Source: Clostridia bacterium
Lineage (GTDB): Bacteria; Bacillota; Clostridia; Oscillospirales; CAG-272
Direction of reading: 5' to 3'
NCBI GenBank assembly: GCA_900753285.1
Contig: CAADYN010000190.1
Span: forward strand, 1-20,963
Length of the DNA stretch: 20,963 nt
The notes below the pieces were generated by a model. The model did no database searches. It saw only the letters and a program-made list of their open reading frames with translations, and was not told where the DNA came from. Below, piece after piece: positions 7,297 to 15,712 of the stretch. Position numbers and translations under genes: made by a program. Position 1 is the first letter of the stretch. Each line of letters starts with the position of its first letter.

Positions 7297-8694
7297 ATGG
7301 ACACATCAAATAATTTTTTAGGCTCTGAGCGAATCGGCAAGCTGATGGGTAAATATGCGCTCCCATGCATAATTTCTCTTCTTGTCGGTGCGCTGTACAA
7401 CATAGTGGACCAGATTTTTATCGCAAACGCAAGCTACCTCGGCTCATACGGAAACGCCGCAAATACCGTTGTGTTCCCGTTGACTGTGGTTGCATTGGCG
7501 ATTGCGGTTATGATAGGCGACGGATGCTGTGCTTTTGTGAGTATCGCGCTTGGCAGAGGGGCGGACGAAAAAGCAAAACTCAGCGTCGGAAATTCTATCG
7601 TTCTGACAATATTCAGCAGCATAGTTCTTACGGCGGTGTATCTGATTTTCGCGGACGGCATCATATCCGTGTTCGGAGGTACGGTAAATGAGGAAACATT
7701 CCGCCATTCGCAGGAGTATTTCTTCTATATTTCGATAGGCATACCGTTTTATATGTTCGGTCAGGCTATGAACCCCGTCATAAGAGCGGACGGAAATCCG
7801 GCATTCGCGATGGTGTCCACCCTTGTCGGAGCTGTAATAAACATAATCTTAGACCCCGTATTTATTTTCGTATTTAAATGGGGCATGATGGGCGCGGCGG
7901 TTGCTACCGTTATCGGTCAGGTTGCCACGGCAGTCCTTGCGATATGGTATATCTTCCGCATGAAAATAATCAAGCCGAAAGCCGAGGATTTTAAGCTGAG
8001 CGGCACGGTTTGCAGACGTACTCTCACACTCGGTATAACGAGCTTTCTTTCGCAGATAAGTCTTGTTGCGGCAATGGCGGCTATCAACAATATGCTTCGC
8101 AAATACGGCGCGCTTGACCCTGTTTTCGGTCAGGAACAGTACGCCCAGATACCTATGGCAGTCGTCGGAATCGTGATGAAGTTTTTCCAGATAGTCATTT
8201 CCGTAGTTGTCGGAATGGCGGCAGGATGCATCCCGATCGTCGGATACAACATGGGGGCGGATAAGAAAATGCGTGTGAGGGAGTTGTTCACAAAGCTGCT
8301 TATTGCCGAGGCTGTTGTCGGAGCTGCTGCGCTTGTCCTCGCGGAAGTTTTCCCACGTCAGCTCATCGACATATTCGGCGCGTCAAACGAAAGCGTTTGC
8401 TACACAGAATTTGCGATTAAAGCATTCCGTACATATCTCTGCATGATGGTGCTTGCCTGCGTTAACAAAGCGTGCTTCATATTCCTGCAGGCTGTCGGAA
8501 AGGCGTTATCTTCAACGATGCTGTCGATGTTCCGCGAAGTGGTGTTCGGTGTAGGATTTGCGTTGATTCTACCGGTTTTCTTCGGACTTGACGGGGTGCT
8601 TTATTCCATGCCGGTTTCGGATATTCTCACGTTTATAATATCAGTCGTTATTATAATTAAAACCTACCGCGAGCTTAGTCCCGAAAGAGCATAA
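7297..8694 (+). CDS. MATE-family multidrug/cation exporter (MepA-like)
   Basis: 465 residues, the typical MATE length, with about twelve hydrophobic segments in two halves. The first half has the family pattern near the start (LPCIISLLVGALYNIVDQIF at about 21-40) and NPVIRADGNPAFAM further on; the second half repeats the theme with IVGYNMGADKK and KACFIFLQAVGKA. Proteins of this type export cationic drugs, toxins or metabolites using a sodium or proton gradient; the substrate is unknown. ATG 7297 is chosen because AAAGG sits eight bases upstream and it begins the conserved N-terminus; an earlier in-frame TTG (7222) falls inside the leader hairpin and is not credible. The gene stands alone behind a promoter and leader terminator, so expression may depend on a signal. 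A bidirectional terminator follows. Confidence 0.9.
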   Translation: MDTSNNFLGSERIGKLMGKYALPCIISLLVGALYNIVDQIFIANASYLGSYGNAANTVVFPLTVVALAIAVMIGDGCCAFVSIALGRGADEKAKLSVGNSIVLTIFSSIVLTAVYLIFADGIISVFGGTVNEETFRHSQEYFFYISIGIPFYMFGQAMNPVIRADGNPAFAMVSTLVGAVINIILDPVFIFVFKWGMMGAAVATVIGQVATAVLAIWYIFRMKIIKPKAEDFKLSGTVCRRTLTLGITSFLSQISLVAAMAAINNMLRKYGALDPVFGQEQYAQIPMAVVGIVMKFFQIVISVVVGMAAGCIPIVGYNMGADKKMRVRELFTKLLIAEAVVGAAALVLAEVFPRQLIDIFGASNESVCYTEFAIKAFRTYLCMMVLACVNKACFIFLQAVGKALSSTMLSMFREVVFGVGFALILPVFFGLDGVLYSMPVSDILTFIISVVIIIKTYRELSPERA

Positions 8695-8695
8695 C

Positions 8696-8738
8696 AAAAA
8701 AGAGCGTTCATCAGCATGAAACTGAGACGCTCATTTTG
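8696..8738. terminator. Bidirectional terminator between convergent genes
   Basis: GAGCGT (8702-8707) pairs with ACGCTC (8727-8732); TCAT/ATGA can extend the stem. On the plus strand ATTTTG follows; on the minus strand a run of six T (complement of 8696-8701) follows. It serves both the MATE gene and the GDPD gene. Confidence 0.75.
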
Positions 8739-8739
8739 T

Positions 8740-9585
8740 TTATTTGAGATTTTCCTTGCCTTCGAGAGCTTCGTTTTTGCCTTCGATGTCGCAGATGAAG
8801 CCGTCGAAATATTTTTTTGTACGCGTGTTGATGTCGGACGGGTCTGTTGTTCCCCATGCGACTGTTGTAGCTCCGAGGAGATGGTTAAGTCTCAGCGAAA
8901 CCTTTTTGTAGTCCGTAATGCGGTAAGCGATAAAGTCGGGCTTTGCCATGAAGTTCCACATAAGGTTCTCAAGCGTCAGCGCAATGAGTCTCTGGTGTCG
9001 CCTGCACTGGTCCTTGAACTCACCGAAACGCATGGACAGCATTCCGCGGGCGATAGTCTTGTCAAACTTTTTGTACTTTCTGAGAAACATGGGGTTGAAA
9101 GATTCTATCGCGTAAACGCCCTTGTAGTCCTTCATGATGGAGTATAGCGCGCGGGGAAGCTCCCATACGACACGTCTTTCGTTCTTCATCTCAATGAGAA
9201 GCGGAACTCTGCCGCCGACTGTTTCAAGCACCTCGGAGAGAAGCGGAATTTTTTCGTCGGAGTCAAGAAGACGCATTTTTGAAAGCTCATCGTATGTAAC
9301 GTCTATGACAAGTCTGTCGTCTCCGCACATACGGGAGAGATTGTCGTCGTGGAACACCACAAGCTGCCTGTCCTTCGTAAACTGCACGTCAAGCTCGATA
9401 CCGCATCCGGCTTCCGCAGCAGCACTGAAAGCGGGCAGGGAGTTTTCGGGAACGGTTTTGTTGTCATGTATTCCTCTGTGCGCTACCGGAGCAGAGCAGA
9501 ACATATCCATGTTATTGCGGTGGCGCAGCTTCGGGCATATCATGAAAAGGTATAATCCGATTATCGCTATAAAATATTTTAACAT
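8740..9585 (-). CDS. Glycerophosphodiester phosphodiesterase (GDPD) with N-terminal membrane anchor
   Basis: 281 residues. A hydrophobic segment at about 3-17 looks like a signal anchor, so the catalytic domain is probably at the membrane, outward facing. The GDPD active site is complete at the start of the barrel: AHRG (35-38) with His36 and Arg37, PENSL (46-50) with Glu47, GIELDV (62-67) with Glu64 and Asp66, and VFHDDNLSR with His79. The enzyme hydrolyses glycerophosphodiesters (products of phospholipid or teichoic acid turnover) to glycerol-3-phosphate and an alcohol, using a divalent metal. AAGGAT lies five bases before the ATG. It follows the isomerase gene by 74 bases with no convincing terminator or promoter between, so the two probably share the promoter at 10487-10515. 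Confidence 0.9.
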   Translation of the reverse strand: MLKYFIAIIGLYLFMICPKLRHRNNMDMFCSAPVAHRGIHDNKTVPENSLPAFSAAAEAGCGIELDVQFTKDRQLVVFHDDNLSRMCGDDRLVIDVTYDELSKMRLLDSDEKIPLLSEVLETVGGRVPLLIEMKNERRVVWELPRALYSIMKDYKGVYAIESFNPMFLRKYKKFDKTIARGMLSMRFGEFKDQCRRHQRLIALTLENLMWNFMAKPDFIAYRITDYKKVSLRLNHLLGATTVAWGTTDPSDINTRTKKYFDGFICDIEGKNEALEGKENLK

Positions 9586-9659
9586 TATTTATCCTTAATT
9601 ATAGTATGATTCTCACGAAAAGACCGCGCAGTATTGTCTGAGGATAAGAGTTTTTTATA

Positions 9660-10418
9660 TCAGTCAAGACCGATGGACTTGAGATATTCGTAACTCTTCT
9701 TCAGGCAGACAAACGGATCTTCTCCGTTGCAGTTGTCCTGTTCGATATAAGCGAGACGTGTTCCGGACTGAACGAAAGCCTCGGTAATTTTTTCAAAATT
9801 CATAGTGTTGCCGCCGCCTACCCATGACATGAGCTGCTTGTCTCCGTCAATTAGCATATCCTTGTAGTGGACAACGGGAATTCTTCCGGCAAGACGCTTG
9901 ATTTCGTCAACAACATCATATCCGCCGGCTTTTACCCAGTATGTATCGAGAGTGAAGCACATCTCCTCTGGTGTGAAGTCGTCCGACATATGGTGCATGA
10001 GCGGTCTGCTGTCCTCAAGCTTTGTGAGGTATTCAAAGTTGTGGTTGTGGTATGAGAACTGAAGTCCTGCGTCGTGAATCTTCTGCGCGGGAGTTTTTAT
10101 CTCAGACTTGAATTTTTCGTAACCTGCCGGACCGCCAGGCATACTTCCCAGTCCGATTACGGGGCAGGAGAAAATTTTGTGCGCCTTAATGGTGTTTTCG
10201 GTATCGTTAATGATTCTGTTGTAGTCAAAATGTGTGATTCCGCAGGTGAGGGAATTCTTTTTCAGCTCTTCCGCCAGCCATTCGGGTTCATACGCGCAGG
10301 TACCTGAAACCTGAACAGTGGTATAACCGATGTCGGCAACCTTTTTAAGCGTTTCGGAAAAACCGTCAAGAGTTTTGCAGAAGTCACGTAATGTAAATAA
10401 TTGAGCACCTATTTTCAT
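9660..10418 (-). CDS. Sugar phosphate isomerase/epimerase-like TIM-barrel protein
   Basis: 252 residues from the ATG at 10418, which has GGAGG six bases upstream; an upstream in-frame extension of eight residues lacks such a site. The opening MKIGAQLFTLRD and the barrel motifs SYHNHNFEY (122-130), TLDTYWVKAGG (156-166), VHYKDM (183-188) and YIEQD (224-228) mark the xylose-isomerase-like AP-endonuclease-2 superfamily. His124/His126, Asp158, His184 and Glu226 are candidate metal or catalytic residues. Members isomerise, epimerise or dehydrate sugars and inositols, e.g. IolE/IolI or 3-keto-sugar enzymes; the exact reaction is not decidable. Cytoplasmic. First gene of an operon with GDPD, driven by a near-consensus promoter with a palindrome just downstream, which hints at substrate-responsive repression. 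Confidence 0.85.
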   Translation of the reverse strand: MKIGAQLFTLRDFCKTLDGFSETLKKVADIGYTTVQVSGTCAYEPEWLAEELKKNSLTCGITHFDYNRIINDTENTIKAHKIFSCPVIGLGSMPGGPAGYEKFKSEIKTPAQKIHDAGLQFSYHNHNFEYLTKLEDSRPLMHHMSDDFTPEEMCFTLDTYWVKAGGYDVVDEIKRLAGRIPVVHYKDMLIDGDKQLMSWVGGGNTMNFEKITEAFVQSGTRLAYIEQDNCNGEDPFVCLKKSYEYLKSIGLD

Positions 10419-10451
10419 AGTAATCCTCCGAAGTAAAATCAAATGTTGTGG

Positions 10452-10477
10452 TTAAGGTATTACTGCCTTAATACTTA
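10452..10477. promoter_or_regulatory. Candidate operator palindrome downstream of the isomerase promoter
   Basis: GTATTA (10457-10462) and TAATAC (10469-10474) form perfect inverted arms around CTGCCT; an overlapping pair TTAAGG/CCTTAA (10452-10457, 10466-10471) is also perfect. It lies just after the expected transcription start and before the Shine-Dalgarno site, a usual place for a repressor operator. No adjacent regulator gene is present to match it. Confidence 0.4.
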
Positions 10478-10486
10478 CCATGTACT

Positions 10487-10515
10487 ATTATCCTCTATTT
10501 CGCACGATTTGTCAA
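10487..10515 (-). promoter_or_regulatory. Promoter of the isomerase-GDPD operon
   Basis: On the minus strand TTGACA (10515-10510), 17 bp, GATAAT (10492-10487). This is among the best promoter matches in the window; transcription would start near 10480. Confidence 0.75.
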
Positions 10516-10569
10516 GAGTACAGGCGTAATTTTTATGTATAAATAATATTTCTAACCAAATATTAATTT

Positions 10570-10597
10570 TTGCCAAATGCCGCCGTGTATGTATAAG
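10570..10597 (+). promoter_or_regulatory. Possible ptsHI promoter
   Basis: TTGCCA (10570-10575), 16 bp, TATAAG (10592-10597). It is an acceptable but not strong match, with a leader of about 45 bases before ptsH. Confidence 0.45.
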
Positions 10598-10650
10598 AAG
10601 CACGTCCGAGTACAAAATAATAGCAGGCTCACGAAAAGAGAGGATTAATT

Positions 10651-10911
10651 ATGCAGAAAATGACATATATAATCAGAGACAAAAACGGACTTCACGCTCG
10701 TCCCGCAGGTCTTATCGTACAGGCGGCGAAGGGATATAAATCAAAAGTCAGCATCTCGGCGGGAGAGAAAAGCGCGGACTGCAAAAAGCTGTTTCAGGTG
10801 ATGGGACTTGGGATAAAATGCGGGGACGAGGTAACGCTTTCCGCCGACGGAGAGGACGAAGAGAGAGCGGTCGGAGACATCGGAAAAACAATGCGCGACG
10901 CGGGATTATAG
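10651..10911 (+). CDS. ptsH: HPr-family phosphocarrier protein
   Basis: 86 residues, standard HPr length. The phosphorylation site NGLHARPAG (12-20) is intact with His15 and Arg17, so it can accept phosphate from enzyme I and pass it to sugar-specific EIIA proteins. The regulatory site is altered: where Firmicutes HPr has Ser46 in a KSIMGVMSLG-type helix, this protein has KKLFQVMGLG (45-54) with Lys46. It therefore should not be a target of HPr kinase or a CcpA co-effector through Ser46-phosphate. AGAGAGGA lies six bases before the ATG. It is followed 20 bases later by ptsI, the expected partner. Confidence 0.93.
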   Translation: MQKMTYIIRDKNGLHARPAGLIVQAAKGYKSKVSISAGEKSADCKKLFQVMGLGIKCGDEVTLSADGEDEERAVGDIGKTMRDAGL

Positions 10912-10931
10912 GATAGGAGCAGAGGTATGAA

Positions 10932-12551
10932 ATGGAAAAAGTTTATGGAAAAGCTGTATCCGGCGGTCAGGTCATGGGAAAAATCATGCTGCTGCGGCGC
11001 AAAAAAATCAATGAAGAAGATGATGTGCGCTCGTCGGAAGAAGAAATCGAAAGGTTAAAAAAAGCCGTCGCGGAGCTTGAGAGAGAAAACGAGAAACTGT
11101 ACGAAAACGCACTGTCAACTATCGGAGAAAGCGGCGCGTCTATTTTTGAAGTATACAAATTAATGCTTGACGACGACGATTTCATAGGAGAAGCCTTCCG
11201 AATCATAAAAGAAGACGGAGTCGGAGCGGTTTTTGCCGTAAAAAAAGCGGGGGAGCAGCTGTCCGATATGCTCTCGTCAATGGAATCGGAATACATGAAA
11301 CAGCGCGCGGCGGACGTAAAAGCACTCACGGACAGACTGTGTGCCGTACTTATGGGGGAGACGAGCATTTTAGAGCTTGACGAGCGCGTTATAGTAGCCT
11401 CGGATGACTTAAGCCCTGCGGAAACTGTTACACTTGAGCGCGGAAAGGTGCTGGGATTTGTGACAGAGGTCGGCAGTGAGATGTCGCACACGGCAATTCT
11501 CGCAAGAATAATGGGCATTCCCGCCGTCGTTTCTGTCGGAAAGATACCTGAGGAATGGAACGGCAAAACCGCAGTGCTGAACGGAAAAGAAGGCTCGCTG
11601 TGCATTGACCCGGACGAGAAAACAGTCGCGGCGTACAGTGAAGAGGTGATTTTGTCCGAGAAAGAGCACGAGAGACTTGAAAAACTGCGCGGAGTGCGGC
11701 TGAAATCCCGGGCAGGCGAGAGAATAATGATATCTGCAAACGCGGGAGAGCCGGAGGACATAGGAGAAGCCGTAAAAAACGACGCCGAGGGAGTGGGACT
11801 GTTCAGAAGCGAGTTTTTGTTCATGCGAAAATCCTCTCCGCCGACCGAGGACGAGCAGTTTGAGATTTATAAAAACGCCGCAGAGCAGCTTTACGGAGAA
11901 GAGCTTGTGGTGCGAACTCTTGACGTCGGAGCAGACAAAAGAATACCGTATCTCACCTCGGACGTTCATGAAGCGAATCCTGCTCTCGGAATACGCGCGG
12001 TCAGACTGTGCTTAGCCATGCCGTCTCTTCTTATCACCCAGTTCCGTGCATTGCTCCATGCCGCTTATGACTGCAATATTTCCGTTATGATACCGATGAT
12101 ATCCCTGCCGTCGGAGATAGATAGGGTTAGGGACATTCTCGACGAGGCGCAGAGACAGCTTGAGGGAGAGGGAATAGCATACGGAAAGCTAAAACTCGGG
12201 ATAATGATAGAAACTCCGTCAGCCGCGATTCTTTCCGATATTCTCGCGCCGATGGTCGACTTTTTCTCCATAGGAACAAACGACCTCATACAGTACACGG
12301 TTGCGGCGGACAGAGAGAATCCAAAGCTCGAATATCTCACAAAGCCCATGCCGGAGAGTGTCAGACGGTGCATAAAAATGACCTGTGAAGCCGGAAAACG
12401 AGCCGGAATCCCCGTATGCGTGTGCGGTGAGCTTGGAGCGGACTTGACCGAGACTGAGTTCTTTATAAAATCCGGCGTAACGCGATTGTCCGTGTCTCCT
12501 CCGAAGGTGCTGGCAGTGCGGGAAAAAGCCGCGGAAGTATTGAATAAATAA
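10932..12551 (+). CDS. ptsI: PTS enzyme I (phosphoenolpyruvate-protein phosphotransferase)
   Basis: 539 residues, slightly shorter than the usual 570-575. The N-terminal and swivelling phosphohistidine domains carry GSEMSHTAILAR (181-192) with active-site His186. The C-terminal PEP-binding barrel has GVGLFRSEFL, RTLDVGADK, NPALGIRAVR, GIMIETPSA, IGTNDLIQYT and VCGELGAD, whose cysteine matches the proton-donor Cys of enzyme I. It transfers phosphate from PEP to HPr in the cytoplasm, starting all PTS sugar uptake. ATG 10932 has AGAGG six bases upstream. No sugar-specific EII gene lies nearby, so this is a general PTS locus. Confidence 0.95.
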   Translation: MEKVYGKAVSGGQVMGKIMLLRRKKINEEDDVRSSEEEIERLKKAVAELERENEKLYENALSTIGESGASIFEVYKLMLDDDDFIGEAFRIIKEDGVGAVFAVKKAGEQLSDMLSSMESEYMKQRAADVKALTDRLCAVLMGETSILELDERVIVASDDLSPAETVTLERGKVLGFVTEVGSEMSHTAILARIMGIPAVVSVGKIPEEWNGKTAVLNGKEGSLCIDPDEKTVAAYSEEVILSEKEHERLEKLRGVRLKSRAGERIMISANAGEPEDIGEAVKNDAEGVGLFRSEFLFMRKSSPPTEDEQFEIYKNAAEQLYGEELVVRTLDVGADKRIPYLTSDVHEANPALGIRAVRLCLAMPSLLITQFRALLHAAYDCNISVMIPMISLPSEIDRVRDILDEAQRQLEGEGIAYGKLKLGIMIETPSAAILSDILAPMVDFFSIGTNDLIQYTVAADRENPKLEYLTKPMPESVRRCIKMTCEAGKRAGIPVCVCGELGADLTETEFFIKSGVTRLSVSPPKVLAVREKAAEVLNK

Positions 12552-12598
12552 AAAAATGCCGCTGTTACAGAAGTAATTAATCCGTATCAGCGGTGTTT
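12548..12598 (-). terminator. Terminator of the small lipoprotein gene (and possibly ptsI)
   Basis: AAATGCCGCTG (12554-12564) pairs with CAGCGGTGTTT (12588-12598) with two G-U pairs. On the minus strand the stem runs into a long T run, so it is a strong terminator for the lipoprotein gene; on the plus strand the T run is short, giving weaker termination of ptsI. Confidence 0.7.
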
Positions 12599-12600
12599 CG

Positions 12601-13011
12601 TTAGTTAAACAGGCTTGCGAGGTAGAAGAGATCCGCTCCTCCGCGAAGAACATCGTATGTCACGCCGTCTATGATGAGCTTGTCCTCGGATATAACGGAT
12701 ATCGTGTATTTTCCGTCGTTTGTGTTGAACGTTACGGTGTAGAGTGTCTCGGACTGCTCGGAGGACTTTTCCTTGACGCATTTTATTCCTTCAAACTTCA
12801 TGCGTATGTTGTCCATCTCGGCAGACGAAACAAGAGTTACAGTGTTTCCGTCCGAATTTGTGATGTCAACTGACTGAACGTAAGGATACTGCGTCTCGGA
12901 GTCGATAAGCGGCGGAAGGCTGCCGTCAAGGCTGTAAACTCCCGGAGCGTCGCAGGATGACAGCATAGCGAGACATATAAATGCGCAGACAAAGGCGATA
13001 ACACGTTTCAT
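12601..13011 (-). CDS. Small lipoprotein of unknown function
   Basis: 136 residues. The N-terminus is a clear lipoprotein signal: MKR, a hydrophobic run, and LSSC with Cys20, so the mature protein of about 117 residues is anchored to the outer face of the membrane. The rest is polar and predicted beta-rich (ITNSDGNTVTLVSSAE, YTVTFNTNDGKYTISVIS, KLIIDGVTYDV), compatible with a small beta-barrel or sandwich that may bind a ligand; I do not recognise the family. AGGAG lies seven bases before the ATG. It is monocistronic, with its own promoter (13042-13070) and terminator, and is divergent from polA. Confidence 0.75.
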   Translation of the reverse strand: MKRVIAFVCAFICLAMLSSCDAPGVYSLDGSLPPLIDSETQYPYVQSVDITNSDGNTVTLVSSAEMDNIRMKFEGIKCVKEKSSEQSETLYTVTFNTNDGKYTISVISEDKLIIDGVTYDVLRGGADLFYLASLFN

Positions 13012-13041
13012 AATACATCTCCTGTTATAATTTATAACTTA

Positions 13042-13070
13042 ATTATATCCGATTTTTATATCTATTGCAA
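13042..13070 (-). promoter_or_regulatory. Promoter of the small lipoprotein gene
   Basis: On the minus strand TTGCAA (13070-13065), 17 bp, TATAAT (13047-13042). The start point would be near 13035, inside the perfect palindrome GTTATAA-T-TTATAAC (13024-13038). Confidence 0.65.
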
Positions 13071-13097
13071 CACGGAAGTAAATTTCTTAAAAAATTG

Positions 13098-13126
13098 TTT
13101 TCAATATCGGAAAAATATGATATAAT
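13098..13126 (+). promoter_or_regulatory. polA promoter
   Basis: TTTTCA (13098-13103), 17 bp, perfect TATAAT (13121-13126) with TGA just upstream as an extended -10. The leader before polA would be about 20 bases. Confidence 0.6.
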
Positions 13127-13150
13127 CAAAATAAACGAAATTATATTAAG

Positions 13151-15667
13151 ATGGTAGACAGAATGAAAAAATTTCTCATAATTGACGGAAACAGCATTAT
13201 AAACCGCGCTTTCTACGGTATTCGTCCGCTGTCGACTAAAAGCGGGATACCAACGAACGCCATCTACGGTTTCCTTACGATAATAAAAAAGCATCTCGAC
13301 TCACTCTCCCCCGATTACCTTGCCTGCGCGTTTGACGTCCACGAGCCGACATTCAGACACAAGGCTTTTGCGGACTACAAGGGTACGAGAAAAGGTATGC
13401 CTGACGAGCTGAGAGCGCAGATGCCGTACGCCAAAAGAGCTGCGGAATATCTCGGCTTCAAGGTGATAGAATGCCCCGGCTTTGAAGCGGACGACATAAT
13501 CGGAACGGGCGCGAGAATGGCTGAGGAAAACGGAATTTTCACCTACATCCTGACAGGCGACCGCGACTCTCTCCAGCTTATCACGAAAATGACGACCGTA
13601 GTCCTCGCGAAAACCAAAGAAGACGTTGAGTTCACCGAGGAGAGGTTCGAGAGCGAATACGGAATAAAGCCCGCGCAGTTTGTCGACGTGAAAGCCCTCA
13701 TGGGAGACAGCTCCGACAATATCCCGGGAGTAGCAGGCATAGGAGAGAAAACCGCGCTGAAGCTGATACAGACGGCGGGAGATCTTGACGCACTCTACGC
13801 AAGCGAAAACTACTTCGGACAGAGCGCGTCTGTGTCAAAGAAGCTGACGGAGGGCAGGGACAGTGCGTATATGTCGCGTTCTCTTGCGCTGATATCCCGT
13901 GAAGCTCCCATATGCCCCGCAGACGAGCTGTTCACCGAGCGTGAAATGAACGCGGAAGAATTTAACTCCCTCTGCTCCGAGCTTGAGTTCAGCGGAATGG
14001 CAAAAAAGTTCGGCGCGGAGACGGTTGTAACGGCAGAGTACGAGCCGCCTGTGCTGAACGTGTCGTTTGTTAAGGAGCTGCCCGGCTTTGAGCATGAAGC
14101 GGTGCTATATTATGACGGAAGCTTCGCGGCAGTGACTGAGGACGGCGTGAACATTTCTATGATGAGCGGAGCTAAAACCGATGCGGTTTCCGATTTCATG
14201 CAGAAGAACAAAATAGTCTGCCATGACCTCAAAACTCTGCTTAGAACCACGGGAATGTCGGGAGACCGAGTAAACTGCGCATACGACACCATGCTCGCGG
14301 CGTACCTCATCTCCCCCGGCAAAGGAAAGTATGAGCTTGGCGCGCTGTCGTTTGAATACTGCGGAAAAGAAGCGTCCTCTCCGGCTGAAAAAGCTGCGGC
14401 GATATACAAAATATGGAAGGACAGCGAGAAAACAATCGACGGCGAGGGTATGCGCTCCCTTATGGATGAGATAGAGATACCCTTGTCAAAGGTTCTCGCG
14501 GGAATGGAGAGCACGGGCTTTAAGATAGACGCGGACGGAATCAGAGCATACGCAAAGGAGCTTGCCGCACAGGAAAACGTACTTGCGGAGTCAATATGGC
14601 TTCAGGCAGGGCACGACTTTAACATAAACTCCCCGAAGCAGCTCGGAGAAGTGCTGTTTGATGAGATAGGACTTCCGTCAGGCAAGAAAACGAAGACGGG
14701 ATATTCAACGGACGCCGACACACTCGAAGCGCTCAGACCGTACCACACGATAATATCCGACATTCTCATGTATCGACAGACCTCAAAGCTGCGCGGAACA
14801 TACGGAGACACCCTCGCAAATCAGGCTGACGAAAACGGCAGGATTCACACAAAGCTCAACCAGACGGGAACGGCGACGGGAAGGCTTGCGTCAAGCGATC
14901 CGAATTTGCAGAACATCCCCGTCAGAGGAGAGATGGGGCGTGAGCTTAGAAAATACTTTGTCGCGGAAGAGGGATATACTCTCATTGACGCGGACTACTC
15001 GCAGATAGAGCTGAGACTTCTGGCGGTTCTCTCGGACGACGAGGCCATGAAGAAAGCTTTTATCGGCGGCGAGGACATACACGCGGAGGTTGCTTCACAG
15101 GTGTTCGGAGTGGCACTGGATGACGTTACTCCGGAGCAGAGACGGCGCGCAAAAGCGGTCAACTTCGGCATAGTCTACGGAATCGGCGAGTTTTCTCTGG
15201 CGAAGGATCTCGGAATCAGCCGCAAGATGGCTAAGGAATACATCGAAAACTACCTCTCGACCTACTCCGGAGTTGACAAATACCTGAAAGAGACCGTTGA
15301 AGAAGCGAAAAAGAACGGCTACACCACGACAATGTTCTCGCGCAGAAGAAATATACCTGAGCTGACCTCGACCAACAAAAATATCAGAGCGTTCGGCGAA
15401 AGAGTCGCGATGAACAGCCCGATACAGGGAAGCGCGGCGGATGTGATAAAGATAGCCATGATAAACGTCGACCGTGCACTGAAGGAATCCGGACTTGACG
15501 CGCGGCTCATAATGCAGGTACACGACGAGCTGATAATCGAAGCAAAAGAAGAATGCGCTTCCGAGGCGGCTGAGCTTCTTGTGAGAGAGATGGAAAACGC
15601 CGTTCATCTTTCCGTTCCGCTTACAGCTGACTGCGGAGTCGGAAAGAGCTGGTATGACGCGAAGTAA
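13151..15667 (+). CDS. polA: DNA polymerase I
   Basis: 838 residues. Residues about 6-290 are the 5'-3' flap exonuclease, with IIDGNSI (Asp12), AFDVHEP, FEADDIIG, TGDRDSLQL and MGDSSDNIPGV all present. Residues about 290-440 occupy the place of the 3'-5' proofreading domain, but its acidic residues are lost: YYDGSF instead of DxE, and HDLKTLL lacking the Asp of exo II. So it is likely non-proofreading, as in other Firmicutes Pol I. The polymerase domain is complete: TGRLASSDPNLQNIP, motif A DADYSQIEL with Asp615, O-helix RRRAKAVNFGIVYG, and motif C QVHDEL with Asp792/Glu793. It fills gaps and removes RNA primers. The start is uncertain: ATG 13151 and ATG 13163 (giving MKKFLIIDGNS) both lack a good Shine-Dalgarno site. 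Confidence 0.96.
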   Translation: MVDRMKKFLIIDGNSIINRAFYGIRPLSTKSGIPTNAIYGFLTIIKKHLDSLSPDYLACAFDVHEPTFRHKAFADYKGTRKGMPDELRAQMPYAKRAAEYLGFKVIECPGFEADDIIGTGARMAEENGIFTYILTGDRDSLQLITKMTTVVLAKTKEDVEFTEERFESEYGIKPAQFVDVKALMGDSSDNIPGVAGIGEKTALKLIQTAGDLDALYASENYFGQSASVSKKLTEGRDSAYMSRSLALISREAPICPADELFTEREMNAEEFNSLCSELEFSGMAKKFGAETVVTAEYEPPVLNVSFVKELPGFEHEAVLYYDGSFAAVTEDGVNISMMSGAKTDAVSDFMQKNKIVCHDLKTLLRTTGMSGDRVNCAYDTMLAAYLISPGKGKYELGALSFEYCGKEASSPAEKAAAIYKIWKDSEKTIDGEGMRSLMDEIEIPLSKVLAGMESTGFKIDADGIRAYAKELAAQENVLAESIWLQAGHDFNINSPKQLGEVLFDEIGLPSGKKTKTGYSTDADTLEALRPYHTIISDILMYRQTSKLRGTYGDTLANQADENGRIHTKLNQTGTATGRLASSDPNLQNIPVRGEMGRELRKYFVAEEGYTLIDADYSQIELRLLAVLSDDEAMKKAFIGGEDIHAEVASQVFGVALDDVTPEQRRRAKAVNFGIVYGIGEFSLAKDLGISRKMAKEYIENYLSTYSGVDKYLKETVEEAKKNGYTTTMFSRRRNIPELTSTNKNIRAFGERVAMNSPIQGSAADVIKIAMINVDRALKESGLDARLIMQVHDELIIEAKEECASEAAELLVREMENAVHLSVPLTADCGVGKSWYDAK

Positions 15668-15702
15668 AGGACAAAATATGCGCGCGGCAGGACAAAATTT
15701 GC
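15668..15702 (+). repeat. Direct repeat upstream of the pfp promoter
   Basis: AGGACAAAATATGC (15668-15681) and AGGACAAAATTTGC (15689-15702) match at 13 of 14 positions and are 21 bp apart, two helical turns. The second copy ends 10 bp before the -35 box, a position typical for activator sites. The first copy starts directly after the polA stop. Confidence 0.5.
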
Positions 15703-15712
15703 TTTCCGTTGC

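Noticed and set aside
9598..9603. TATAAT on the minus strand before the GDPD gene
   Set aside because: No -35 element at the right spacing, and the transcript would begin inside or after the Shine-Dalgarno site.
10967..11824. Minus-strand open frame of 285 codons inside ptsI
   Set aside because: Serine-rich shadow translation of a gene with complete enzyme I motifs; no start signals or family resemblance.
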